Part shown: positions 10,697 through 21,764 of the stretch, piece after piece
Layout of the letters: every line of letters begins with the position of its first letter
How positions within the stretch are numbered: the stretch's first letter is position 1
NCBI GenBank assembly: GCA_029378245.1
Contig: JARKIF010000008.1
Location: forward strand, 1,426,001 to 1,490,000
Length of the DNA stretch: 64,000 bases
Source of the DNA: Roridomyces roridus
Lineage: Eukaryota > Basidiomycota > Agaricomycetes > Agaricales > Mycenaceae
Reading direction: 5' to 3'
Notes under the pieces: model-generated
Database searches by the model: none
Told to the model about the DNA's origin: nothing
What the model saw: the letters and a program-made list of their open reading frames with translations, nothing else
Made by a program: the position numbers and the translations under genes

Positions 10697-12021
10697 ATGT
10701 CTCAACTTCCCAAGGCACCCCCCACTTGTCGGGGTTTCGTGTACGACCACGTAGTTTCTGTAGTCGATGGCCCAGACTACCACCCCAATCTTCCCCCGCT
10801 TTCGGACGACTGGGATGACTCTGACCCGGAGGAGAACCGCCGCTTCGAGTGGCTGGGCGACAGCGCACTGGCCATCCGCATGTCTCTCAAAATATACGAG
10901 ATGTGTCCTGGAGCGAAGGTCGAATTTTACGATGTAAGTTTCCGAGGTACAGGCCACCCGACTTGACGTTTTTATAGCTCGTGCGAGGGATACTCCTCTC
11001 CAACGACGTGCAGACTCATATTATGCAAAAGATCGGCACGCCTGGTGATTTTCCGTCGCAGAAGAGCACGGCAGACGCGTTCGAAATGCTTGTCGGTGCA
11101 TCTTATACGGAGAATCTCTATCATGATCAGGGCATGGCAGAGGATTTTCACAATTGGTTCGACGACATGTTTACGCCGCTTGTGCAGGCGGCGGAGGCTG
11201 CTCACAGAACATTTGAACAGTACGTCCAAGCAAGGTTGTGGAGGAGGTTCTCATTGGATACAGATGGAAAGTTGACTGTGAATTTGCTCGGGTCAGAGCT
11301 GGGGGCGTACCGTTAGCCCCTCATATTCCGAAACGGAAGAACACAGCAAAGGTGCTCTTCGACTTGTTTTTTCGTTGTCGCTTATACCGTGTCCAGTCTT
11401 GAACGCGGTGCGCGTTTGCCGATATCGTCATGGTATTGAAGAAAAGCGGAAGCAAGAGTTGGCTAGACGTGTGCGCAAATTTTAATCTTCCTGGCAAATG
11501 TGTGATGGATGAATTCCTAGGCACAAAGGCCACAGATAATCATGCCGCCGGTCATTCGGTTCCTTCCATCCAGGCCGATCTCTACAATATCTAGCGTTGA
11601 TCTGGAAAAGATGCGCTGGCCTATAAACCTCCTTGGTCTCGAAATCAGCACCTTGTGTTTCCAGATTCGGAATTTGGACCCCAATTCCTCTATCTACCAC
11701 GAGATACGCAACACTCAGGCCCGGATGAGAGGCTTCATCGACCAGCTCACGATTTGTGTTCCTCCGCAAGACCTGCCTGTGAATTCTTCCGTATCGGTGA
11801 AGGGTTGAGCTAACGATCGCCAGCTAGGGATGATAGAAAATCATGGAATGCCGCCGCGCCATCTGGAGACAGCGTGCAGGATCATTTGTCTCTATCTTGG
11901 TATATTTGCGCGAGAAATCTTGGACCAGAGGGCGCCCGTCCTGGAAATCATGGTCAAGTACAGAACACGAATCGAGGATCTGTTCACTCGATCACGACGT
12001 CGAATGAAATACATTTATTAA
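10697..12021 (+). CDS. RNase III-domain protein, copy 2
   Basis: Exon 1 (10697-10933) and exon 2 (from 10978) encode one RNase III domain: RRFEWLGDSALAIRMSLKIY, then STADAFEMLVGASYTE. The catalytic Asp/Glu positions are kept, while the first Glu of the usual ERLEFLGD is Arg. A probable intron 11220-11263 (donor GTACGT) leads to a short basic segment. Further downstream a helical region (VLNAVRVCRYRH; then 11542-11808 and 11830-12021) matches the same region of copy 3, so the duplicated unit includes it, but I could not join it in frame to the RNase III part in either copy. The protein may end soon after the basic segment. No dsRNA-binding domain is seen. Confidence 0.6.
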
Positions 12022-12066
12022 AATCATTTAATCCACATCCCCGTCTGCACGTGATTTCACTCTCCT

Positions 12067-13345
12067 ATGTCTCACCTTTATCCAACTTGCCGTGAATTTG
12101 TGCGAAACCATGTCGTTTCCACCGTTCTCAACACAGAATATCAGCCTACCCTCCCCCTCTTTCGTACGACTGGGATGACTCGGATTTAGCGGAGGATCGA
12201 CGACTCGAATGGTTGGGCGATAGCGTACTGGCGACGCGGATGTCTCTCAAAATCTACGAGTCCTATCCCGGAAGCATGGTTGAATTTTACGACGTAAAGC
12301 ATCGGCAGGCGTTTTCCCAAACATTTCTGATCCATTTCGCAGCTCGTTCGAGGAATACTCCTTTCCAACGACGTCCAAACGCATTTGATGCAAAAGATCG
12401 GCGCGCCTGGTGATTTTCCTTCGCGGAAAAGCACAGCGGATGCGTTCGAGATGCTCGTCGGCGCGTCGTATACGGAACACCGGAATAATGAAACCGAGGA
12501 GGAGTTTCAGACCTGGTTCGACGATACGTTCACGCCGCTGATGGAGGCAGCGGACGCCGCGCATAGCGCATACGAACAGTATACCGAGTTCATCTGCTTG
12601 TGTGCAAGTTTCTCATTTGCAGCAGATGGAAAGGTGCAAAGGTCACGCCGCTGAAAAAAGTCAAGAGGAAGAAACGAGAAAAGGTCGGCGTTTTTCATCT
12701 GTCCGGTTTTTCTGCTTACATTGGCCAGTGCTGAACGCCGTTCGGATTTGTCGACAACGTCAGGATATTTTCAAGCGCAGACGAGAAGTGGCGAGGCCCA
12801 AGATCAGGGTGGAACAGGACGCGGGCTTGCTGTTTTCACCCGCGGCCCAGCAGTCGCCCGACCCCTTGTCCACGGACGACATTACGCAAATGCGTTCCCT
12901 TGCCCGAAATCTTCGCCTCCATGCTAGTACGCTTGAAGGAAATATGTGGTTCATCAATGCCAAGTCACCTGTTCGCGAGGTCGCGGACGAGTTGTCCACT
13001 TACAAGTCCAGAGCGCACAATATATTTGCTGATATCGAGGCATGCATTTGGCCGCAGAAGGTAACGTTTGCCTTGTTAGCGACGAGAAGAAGAAAATAAC
13101 AATGGCAGGTGCCCTTGTTCCCTCCTTTACCGAAACTCCTTCCACCCTCGGGTTATTTCGTGTCGAGGCAAAATGTTGTCATGATGCAGACCCTCATTAA
13201 AGACATCCGTCGCGACTTCAGCCTACTCGGCATATTCTTCAACCGAGACACGCCGTATCGGGACACTGTGGATCGCCAAAACACCCGAATCGAAAACGAC
13301 ATTAGCCGGCTACAAGGCCATCTCTCACAGATCGCAAACAATTAG
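12067..13345 (+). pseudogene. RNase III-domain protein, copy 3, frameshifted
   Basis: Direct tandem duplicate of copy 2, with the same introns. From the ATG (MSHLYPTCREFVRNHVVS) the frame runs to a stop at about 12187, because one base is missing relative to copy 2 near 12145; the RNase III signature DRRLEWLGDSVL continues in another frame. The intron at 12294-12342 and exon 2 (KSTADAFEMLVGASYTE) are intact. The 3' part encodes a helical region ending at 13345 through an intron at 13061-13108. It may be a recent pseudogene, or the missing base may be an assembly error, since similar single-base breaks occur in clear housekeeping genes nearby. Confidence 0.5.
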
Positions 13346-13454
13346 ATAACTCATAATGGTGAGCGAGACTGGGTTTGGAGTGTTGCCAAAAAGGTTACAA
13401 TTGACTTTGAATTACAGTGTCGTGGACTTGTATGTTACAATGCAAACAACCAAT

Positions 13455-13759
13455 TTACTTCTCGCCGAGGCCAACAGTGTTCTTTGCCTTTGCAAGCAGA
13501 GACTCGTCGTTGTTGTTCGAGTTGCCCGAGACGGCGTCGCCCGCCTTCTGGGAGGTGCTCTTCTCCGATTGGGGTTGGAAGGTAGAGGCGATCGAGTCAC
13601 CGGTGCCCTTGACGTGGTCACCGAGCTGCTCGGTGGTGGTCTTCTGAGAGTCAGGCTGAGGAAAGAGTGAGCAACTGGTGGTTGAGGGTGAGCTAGGTGT
13701 AATACCTTGAGAGCAGAGCCGGCCTTGTCGGTGAGAGATTGACGACCAGTGTCAGACAT
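13455..13759 (-). CDS. HSP12: HSP12/HSP9-type small stress protein
   Basis: Two exons (13706-13759, 13455-13655) around a 50 bp intron give 84 residues. It begins MSDTGRQSLTDKAGSALKPD, the hallmark of the fungal HSP9/HSP12 family, and continues with the family segment GDSIASTFQPQSEKSTSQKA. In yeast, Hsp12 is an intrinsically disordered protein that folds on membranes and stabilises them under heat, osmotic and stationary-phase stress. The small size, high Ser/Lys/Gln content and lack of hydrophobic core fit. A TATA box lies about 120 bp upstream, consistent with strongly induced expression. Confidence 0.93.
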
Positions 13760-13877
13760 ATTGATTTGTTCTGGAAAAGAGTGAGAAGGAAGATGTTGAG
13801 AGCGAGAAAGAAACACACAGAGTGGATGTGGGAGGGAGGAGAGTGGATAATGAAAAATATGCAAGTTGGGGGGGTGC

Positions 13878-13885
13878 CTTTATAG
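13878..13885 (-). promoter_or_regulatory. TATA box of HSP12-like gene
   Basis: CTATAAAG on the minus strand, about 120 bp upstream of the start codon, suitably placed for a transcript with a 5' leader of roughly 80 bases. Stress genes in fungi commonly have TATA boxes. Confidence 0.5.
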
Positions 13886-14075
13886 GGCGAACGCAGGCGG
13901 GATGACGAAACGATGATGCATTCGATGACCCCAGTGGCGCGCACCAAAATGGAGTCTTCGTAGGAAATGAGCTCATCGTATATTTGATCCCGCCTCGATC
14001 AAATGCTTGGCTTCGGATCGCGCCGTCAACAGACAGCAACATCGCGTCCCTCCATCCGATATCGACAACGCGCCG

Positions 14076-17000
14076 ATGAACAAGTGTTACAATTGCGGTA
14101 CCACAGAGACCTGTCAGTGGCATCGGTCGATTTTGACTTCGAATTCGAGGATGGTCCGTGCTCACTTCTCAATTGTCATCTCGCTCAAAGTGGGCCCGTG
14201 TACTTAGATCTGCAACAAGTGCGGTATTTATGAACGAAAAAAAGGACGGCCCAGACCAAAGCTGCTTTACGCCGCCGAGACGACGGTGAGGATGCCTAGG
14301 AGGGTTGAGGATGTCGCGCTAAGCACTTGCATCAGCTGTGCGGCGTGCCAGCTCCCGTAACGACTGCTGAACCCATAACAACCTCCTCTTCCCAACCCAA
14401 CTCCGCACCGTCTCAACCGACCCAGCCTACCGAAGCAGCCAATGCCTCCGCATCTACTCGCGTACCTATCTTGCTGAAGATCCCCCGTTACGTCCGCAAG
14501 TGCTACAATTGCGGTATCACAGAGACCTGTAAGTGGCGGCTGTCGATTCTGACTCCAAGTTCGGGGGAAATTGTGCGCGTTCACCTCTACATCTTAGTCT
14601 GTCTTCCTAGCTGAAAGCGGGTGTAGATATGCAATAAGTGCGGTCTTTATGAACGAAATAACGGGTGGTCAAGACCGAAGCTACCTGAGAACGAGGTGTA
14701 CGCCGCCGAGACGACGGTGAGTACGAGGAAGGATGAGGTTTGAGCATGTCGCGCTAACGCTAAGTACTTGCACCAGCTGTGCGACGTGTCCGTTTCCGCC
14801 AGGCCAGCGACTGGATCCATGATGACCTCCTCTTCCCAATCCAGCTTCACACCTCAACCGACCCAAACTACCCAATCTGCGTCGGCACCCGTCCTTTCCG
14901 TCAAACGCACTGCGGCCTCCACCTTGGACGAATCTATATCCCGCAAACGACCGTGTAACACAAGTGCGACGTGTGTCCACATTTTCTTATGCGGTCATTT
15001 TACTCACGGGTAGACATAGATTCACATACTCTGACGCCAAGGCCGCGATGGCCCCGGTGGCGCAATACTTGGCAAGTGGTCATGGCATTTTAACCGCCTC
15101 TCTTGGACTCATCGCATATATCTCTAGAAATTTGGGAGAGACGAGAATGGCCACACACAATCGGGGGCTGCGGAGCATGCCCTTCTCGTTATCGGGAGGT
15201 ACATCGAAAAACTTGCAGTTCAGAATGCCAAATCGGGGGAAACTGATAGGACAAACAGCCTGTGGTTGTGCGTGCGGACGACAGTTCATTCCGACAGTAA
15301 ACTAACGAGGCGGTTTTTCAGATACGCATCCCTAAAGTGGCCGCAAAATTCTGGTGTGCGGCAAGTCAAGGGTCCTGCTCTGCAAGAGATGTACCGAAAG
15401 ATTGTGGCGAGCAGTCAGCAGGGTGCATCGCGGGTCGCGACAATGGAGGAGATGGAAATAACCCAAGCGGGGTCCGCGAGCAGGAGAGGGCCAGAAACAC
15501 TGTTACCGTGTTCCGTCTCTCCAACCCACTCTCATCAAGGAGCTGCGGTTCCAATCATCCTGCCTCCCAACGCGTCGCAAGACCCACCTCGAGCGTCAGC
15601 ACCAGGTTCAGCTCCTTTGCCACCTCCAAACGCGACGGGCGCATTCAACAGTCTGGTCTCCCGGCTGGTCTTGGGTACGGCGACCCTCACGAGTTTACAA
15701 CCCAATTCTGCTTCCGTCTCTGCTTCCGCCACGGGCTCTGAACGGCCACCTTCTTCTTCACCACCGTCTCCAGGCGCCGTAGCGTTTGTCTTCCCTGACG
15801 GGATACGCGAGCTGCGCGTACAGTATGACCAATGTCAGCGCGCCAAACAGCGGCACCCACATATGTACGATGAGTGGAAGAAGGAGTCCACAATTGCCGC
15901 GGATCTCATCAAGGCGCTCACGCAGGAGAATGTGGCATTGAAAGCGGAGATAGGGCTGGTCAGAGCAGCGCACCCTGTGAACAAGGATGAGGGGACGCAG
16001 ACAGTGGACGCCAGAGACGAGAATCCACAGACTCCTGACCACATGATGGCTTCAACGCTGCAGACGAACGGCGACGACGTGGAGATGTCAATGGAGGAGG
16101 ATACGGCCGATGAGACCAATCAGCCAGCTTTTGTTTCCATTCCGGCCATCCTTTCGGTTGCGGAAACCACGATCGTCCCGTCTCCCCCTCCTAATCCAGG
16201 AAAAGACGCTCATTGTCGAATCTCCGCGGCAACCCCTGGAGCAAGCACAGATCAAGCAAGAGAGCATATCTGAGGGCGTTGATGTCATCGACCTCACGCT
16301 CGATGATTCCGACGACGAGGACGCGGTTGTACCTGCCTCAGTTCCACGCTCTTCGGCTACTTTGAGCCCCTCCACGTTAGCTGTCGTTCTGGGGAAGGGT
16401 AAATCAGGTGCGCCTGATTCCAACGAGCCGATGGGTGAGTAAGCTATATCTTGGTTTCTCGTCGGACTCTGGAAAGTTGTGTACAAGTTGATGACGGTCC
16501 GCCACCTCCGCCCTATCAAGACACGGTGACGATAGGAGTAAATGGGACTTGTGGTAAGTGGAAGCAGCCGAATCTCCTTCACTGTGTCGCTCAACCAACA
16601 CCTAGTTATGAGCGATTCTGTCGTTCCGACGGTACCTGAACACTTCCGCTTTGCTGGCTGGGAGTATGCAAAGTCGGATTTGACGCGCATCGTAGAGTTC
16701 CACCACGGGGAAACTGATCAAAGCGACGTACGTACGCGCTTGTCTTGCACGTTGGGCGCTAACGACTGTGCTACGCAGACGAAATGGGGTGGGATTTCAG
16801 CACACCTGCAACTAAGTTGCCCAGGGTCTTCGGTCAAACCTGAAGAGTTTGGCGCGATGGCGAAAGCCTTGCGAGGGTATTACAACCTGCACTTGAGGGT
16901 CCAGCGACCGGTTCACCGCGAGCCTAATGAACTTCCGGTGCCACCATCTGCCGACGAGGAGGAACTTTTTCTGCAAGAAGAGATCCTTGACAGGCCAGAT

Positions 17001-17522
17001 TTGGTCAGCGCTGAGGAATTGCCGGTGGTTTGTCAAGTCGAGCAGTCGGCGTCCGTGGCTCCCGCACACTTGGATCAGTTGACTTCGGTTGTTCCAAGCC
17101 TCATTGATCCCAGCGAATGTAAGAAAATCGCAACGGGACCCAAGGTCAAGATCGAAGAAGGCGAGTACGGTTGATTCAGGCGACGTGTTTTGAATAATTA
17201 TCTTGGCAGATGTCGGGAGGTTGCCTCGTCTTAATCGGAAACTCGTAGAGGTAGTGTTCGAGCTCAAGGATGGAATCTCTGAATGCACCATGTGTATTAC
17301 AATCAAGTAGGTCGGCCAGTTCCGCAACTCCCCATTCCTTCTCATAAGTATGTTCTTAGCGCCCCGAACCCCTTCAAAAGTACCAGTCCCCATTCGCTCG
17401 ATGCTCTATCCAATCACGTAATAGAGGCCCATCGTGAAGCTGCTGATGCTATGCTCAGGGAGACGGCGGGGATGAATGAGGCGCAGATTGTGAAGTGGTG
17501 GGACGATTTCATGGAGGATTGA
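14076..17522 (+). CDS. GATA factor with two fingers, SIM and C2H2-like end
   Basis: Fourteen exons, all in consistent phase, give 921 residues. Two GATA-type fingers, CYNCGTTETC...CNKCGIYERK and CYNCGITETC...CNKCGLYERN, have 20 and 21 residues between cysteine pairs. Each is followed by YAAETT, an intron and a Ser/Gln/Pro linker, so the cassette was duplicated internally. Then come a helical region near residues 240-310, a low-complexity Pro/Ser part, a predicted coiled coil (about 15900-15965), a SUMO-interacting type motif VDVIDLTLDDSDDED, and a C-terminal CTMC...HVIEAH that could bind zinc. A nuclear DNA-binding regulator is likely. The start is the in-frame ATG just before finger 1; an upstream exon cannot be excluded. 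A split at an ATG at 15048 is less likely because phases fit only when joined. Confidence 0.72.
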
Positions 17523-17820
17523 TTGGTGTCCGTTTCTTTTATGTTTTTCGTCCACGCGCAGGGCATGCTGCTCACCAATTGGTTGCATGTTGTGTCTGGA
17601 ATACTCTTTGCTTTCTTGTAGCTATTTAGTCCTTCGGGAGTCTCATCAGCTCATCCCAATCACGCCACCGCGACGAGGAGCCTCCAATCTAGGAATCAAC
17701 AACAGACAACAACGCGATTCCTTCGCTCCGCTTCCCATCGCCGCTCGGCCCTCCGCTCTTAAAGGCACCCACCGTACCAGGTGGAGTTCCCGACACTCAA
17801 GGAAGTTTCTTAGACCACCG

Positions 17821-19024
17821 ATGACACCAATCCGCCTCCGTCATCCCCAAGGCGTCTCCACGATTCAAGTCAATTTTGACGAGGATTTCAAAGTGCAAGA
17901 CTTGCAGCAAGGTGGGGCTGGTTGCTGGTTGTGTCGATTTTTCCACTGAGCGCGTTCAGAGATCTATGCGGCAACCGATATACTTCCAAGCCGACAGACG
18001 TTGAAAACTGGATATCCTCCGATAGCGCTCGAGATTGTCCCAGAATTGCCCATCTCCAGTCTTGGTCTCAAGGCTAGTGATCAAATTATCGTCAGCGAAA
18101 ATGCGCCCGCTCCTGCTGCCCCGAACCCTGCACCGGCACCCACCGCGGCCCTGCCTACACCACGGACGGCACCAACGACCTCCGGTCCGGATGCCGTGGA
18201 AGTCGACGGGTCCTTCCTCATTCACAGGGTGAGCAACGGTGTTCGGCCTTTTGCTTTCCACCTGATATTTCTCAAGATTGTCCCCGACGACAATGCATGC
18301 CTGTTTGCCTCGGTTGCCTTGATCTTTGAACAAGATATGAAGAAGGCCCAAAAAATGCGTCAACGTATGCCTTTATCATCCCTCTCCTCTTCGTGCCTTT
18401 CATCTCGGTGCACTTGCAAGTTGTCGCTGACGGGATAAAACGCGATCCCGAGACATACAACGAGGCGATACTCGGGATGCCCCCCGCTACCTACATCTCG
18501 AAAATATTGACGCCGGCCACGTGGGGAGGCGCCATCGAGCTCGGCATTCTGGCCTCGCATTTTCGGACAGAGATCGCCAGCATCGACGTCGAAACCGGTC
18601 GTATAGATCAGTTCGCGCCGAGCGGTGTGAGCGACCCGGAAAATCGTTGCCTAGTGATTTACTCGGGCATTCACTACGATGCGGCCACATTGGCGCCAAT
18701 GGCGGACGCTCCCAGTGATTGGCACCAGACGGTGTTCCCTACCGTAAGTTATCCGCGTAATTCGAGAAAACTCTTCTTGACAGTACGGGCAGCGTTCGGC
18801 CGACATTCTCGATGCCGCCAAACGGTTAGCAGATATTTTGCGTGCGAAGCGGGCATTTACCAATACCGCTACGTTCGATCTCAAATGCGAGGTATACTTA
18901 GCCGTCTTGCTTCTGTGGGCTCAATTGAATGTTGGTGCAGCAATGTGGACAAGGATTGAAGGGGGAGAAGGGGGCCCAGGCGCACGCGAAAGATACTGGC
19001 CACACTCGTTTCGGAGAATATTAG
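17821..19024 (+). CDS. OTU1: OTU-family deubiquitinase OTU1/YOD1
   Basis: Six exons (17821-17911, 17960-18228, 18277-18364, 18421-18743, 18784-18891, 18941-19024) give 320 residues. Order: an N-terminal ubiquitin-like (UBX-type) domain, a Pro/Ala linker, an OTU domain with the catalytic Cys in PDDNACLFASV and His in YSGIHYDA plus the family block TPATWGGAIELGILA, and a C-terminal C2H2 finger (KCEQCGQGLKGEKG...HAKDTGHTRF). OTU1 trims ubiquitin chains on Cdc48/p97 clients in ER-associated degradation. All key residues are present and the model needs no frame correction. Confidence 0.93.
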
Positions 19025-19101
19025 TGACCTTTCAATGTTCCATACTCGCAATGTACAATCGGCTCCGTGTCTCCTACTCCAACGCTCTGTTTGGAAATAT
19101 T

Positions 19102-20359
19102 CTACAGCGCCCCTTCAATCTCCATCACAAGGGGACAATGGTCGGATGCCCCGTAAATCTCACTGCGTATCTCGCACTGAGAGGACCATTAGCTTTCTCG
19201 GCATGGTCAGAGTAATGAACATGTACCATCTTGACGCGATCCGCAATCCGGTCGCTCAACACAACTAGACGAGACATCAGCGGGGTGTGCATACGACACA
19301 TGAAAAAACCTACACATATCCAACCTCCATCCAATCCCTTTCAACCGACAATTGAACCGATAGGAGAAATATGTGTACTGTTTGTCTGTCGGGTGGAGTC
19401 GACGCCATACGTCCACAAACTTGTTGGCCCCAGCCGACTCGGGGGGTTCCAAGATGTTTTTGAAGGCTGTAGTTTCGGCTTCAGTGTACCCCGCCGTCTT
19501 GTTCCAGTTTGGTTTCGGGTTGGCGAGGTCTTGTGTTGGTCAGCAACGACGAGTGTGAGGGAGAGGGAGAGGGTACCGAGTTCTGTGGGCGCAACATTGA
19601 GATCGCCCGTCCAAATGACGGGTTTCTTCTTGTCCAGGTCCCTGATGTATGTCTCGAAATGCTCGTTCCATGTTTTCTTCTCTTCCAGAGTCTATGTCGC
19701 GGTCAGATGGACGAGCATCAAGAGCGAGTTGGCATATTACCTTGAGCTCGGTACCCGCATTGACGGTGTACGTGCCCACCAGGTAGGAGTTCTCAAATTC
19801 GAGCGTAACGATCCGGCCTTTGACGTGCTTTGGGTCGGGGTGGCCGGGAAGAGTCGTGGTTACCGAGAGTGGTTTGTGCTTTGACAGAATAGCGGTCCCA
19901 GCTGGCGATGCAATGTCAGAGCGCGCCGACCGCAACATTGGCTCTTACAATACGTCTTTTTGTCGGAGATGGACCAGCAGGAATGTGGAAACGCGCCTTC
20001 AGCGCGGGGTCCACGGGTTCATTGTTGACCTGATTATGAATAAACGTCGACTACGCGTCGAATTGTCGCGTTACCTTTGTCTCGGTCAGCACAAGGATGT
20101 CCGGGTCCTCTGCTTCGACGTAGAATTTGAAGCCCTTTTTCTGGCTCGCAGCCAAACCACAGACGTTCCACGTGGCCAGCCTGAGCGTACCCGGAATCCT
20201 GTCAGGAAATTGGATATTTACGGGCAAGACTTTGTTGGTCGGCTGGGAGCCTTTGTTGACTGGCTCCGTGGCAGCTTTCTTTGCTTTCTTTGGCTGCGTT
20301 TGCTCATTGTCCGAGTCTTCTGTCGCCTTTCTTTTGCTTGAGCTTGCTTTGGGAGGCAT
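19102..20359 (-). CDS. AP endonuclease, exonuclease III family
   Basis: Exons on the minus strand encode LRLATWNVCGLAAS, the LVLTETK motif, TYSGTAILSKHKP, GRIVTLEFENSYLVGTYTVN, the catalytic block VIWTGDLNVAPTEL and the terminal YGASDHCPLVMEI with the active-site Asp-His. This is an APE1/ExoIII-type AP endonuclease of base excision repair. A Lys-rich nuclear-localisation-like N-terminus (SSSKRK, PKKAKKAA) follows the chosen Met. In-frame upstream Met codons at 20437 and 20467 would add an Arg/Ser-rich leader. One base is missing near 20000, between KARF and the HSCWSISDKK block, so the frame is broken there; everything else splices cleanly, and I treat this as a probable sequence error. Confidence 0.85.
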
Positions 20360-20560
20360 GGAGTGAAAGAAACGCAAAGAACTTTGACTCGGAATAATCT
20401 GCCGTCGTCGGCTTGATGCAAAGACAAGGGACAGCATCAGGATCACGTGAGGTTCATTGAACTTCATTCCTTTGTACTCCACTTGAATAAATTCCGACGC
20501 GTCTTTTGCCAGTCTTTTGCCATTCCCTCGTGTCCACTACTAACAACATCTTGAATTTCT

Positions 20561-21680
20561 ATGCTCACACATCGTCAATTCTCGGCTTGGATCGTGGTCG
20601 ACGGAAAACCGGTGCCAGAGTTCTTGGTGGCAGATGACCCCGAAAATGCCCAGGTCTCTTGCTGGATTCCAAGCGAGCCAGATCAGGTGTGTGGCAACTG
20701 CACTCATTCTCAGCAGATGTTGGAACGCGTCCTGCAGAAATTCATCGTCCACTGGAAAGATCACGGTACTGGGGTCGATACTTGCGCCTTCATCAGCCTG
20801 GACGGCCTGCCCATCCCGGGACGATATTTATTTGGAACTGGGCAAACGTATCGGGGCGGCGTGCGTTCTGGAGAGAACACTGAACGCCCTTTCATGTTCC
20901 ACAAGGTCGAAGAAGGTGCGTCTTGCTTGTTGCTGGTAGGAGTTGCTCACGCGTCTTCAGACTCAAACGACCCCGTTAATGCCGACAGCGGAAAGATAAC
21001 GTTGAAGATCAAGCGTATTAAACGCGGTCCCAGCAGACCTGCGAATTCTCTGCAGGACCTACCGAGTGTGTTGGGCAAGCGTAAAGTCGGAGACATCCGT
21101 GCCGGATTCGGTCAAATTGAGAGCGTGAGTCCAGATTCCTCCGTTGTGGTCTGCTTGATCATCTCTGGCACAAGGCCTACGCCCAATATCCGTATACCTG
21201 GTCAGTTCAGCCATACGAAGACGACGTGCCCGCAGGCTCTCCCCCACGCACTTATGTCACCTTCGTCTTCCGCTACCGCTCGCGCGAATGGCTACAGACG
21301 CAGAACATCATGCCAGAAGACGATGTGAAACCGTCGCTTACCACTCGTAGCACGAGAGCACCAATGCGGCGTGTTGCGAGCGCTCCTACCAGACCGCCAA
21401 TCGAACAGAAACCGCCTTTGACCCCACGTGCCAGCCCTGGTCCACCTCTGAAGAAAATCAAGATGGATGGCGACCAAAATTTGCCACTGGTAAGTACGAC
21501 TTTGGTCAATTCGATTCATTCTCATTGTTGCTCCAGGGACCAGCAGGGATACGGCGACCTTCGAGCGAAATGCGCAGGACCGTGAGCTATCAAGTCACCA
21601 CAACAATGTACCAAGTCACGGAATCGAGGGAGACGGTGGAGGTTGTTCCTGTAGTGGAGGAGGGCGATTGGGAGCATTGA
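20561..21680 (+). CDS. DUF7918 domain protein
   Basis: Five exons (20561-20686, 20738-20915, 20961-21124, 21175-21489, 21537-21680) give 308 residues. The N-terminal ~190 residues match the DUF7918 pattern common in basidiomycetes: FSAWIVVDGKPVPEF, VSCWIPSE, HWKDH, RPFMFHKVE, ITLKIKRIK, and the closing TFVFRYRSREWLQTQNIMP. The C-terminus is Pro/Arg/Ser-rich and basic. Function unknown; members are mostly single proteins with this beta-rich domain and a disordered tail, possibly nuclear given the basic PLKKIKMD segment. Confidence 0.8.
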
Positions 21681-21764
21681 GGAGCCTTGTATTACAGTGT
21701 ACTGGAGAACAATAGTTGTTCCTTGTTGGCTCGCGTACGCGAACACCGTGATTTGATCGGCACC

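Noticed and set aside
13412..13864. 150-codon minus-strand frame over HSP12
   Set aside because: It is the unspliced reading of exon 1 and intron; the true product uses another frame after the intron.
15014..15050. Separate gene starting at the ATG at 15048
   Set aside because: The frame from that ATG does not lead into the downstream exons; only the frame joined from the GATA exon through the donor at 14955 keeps phase.
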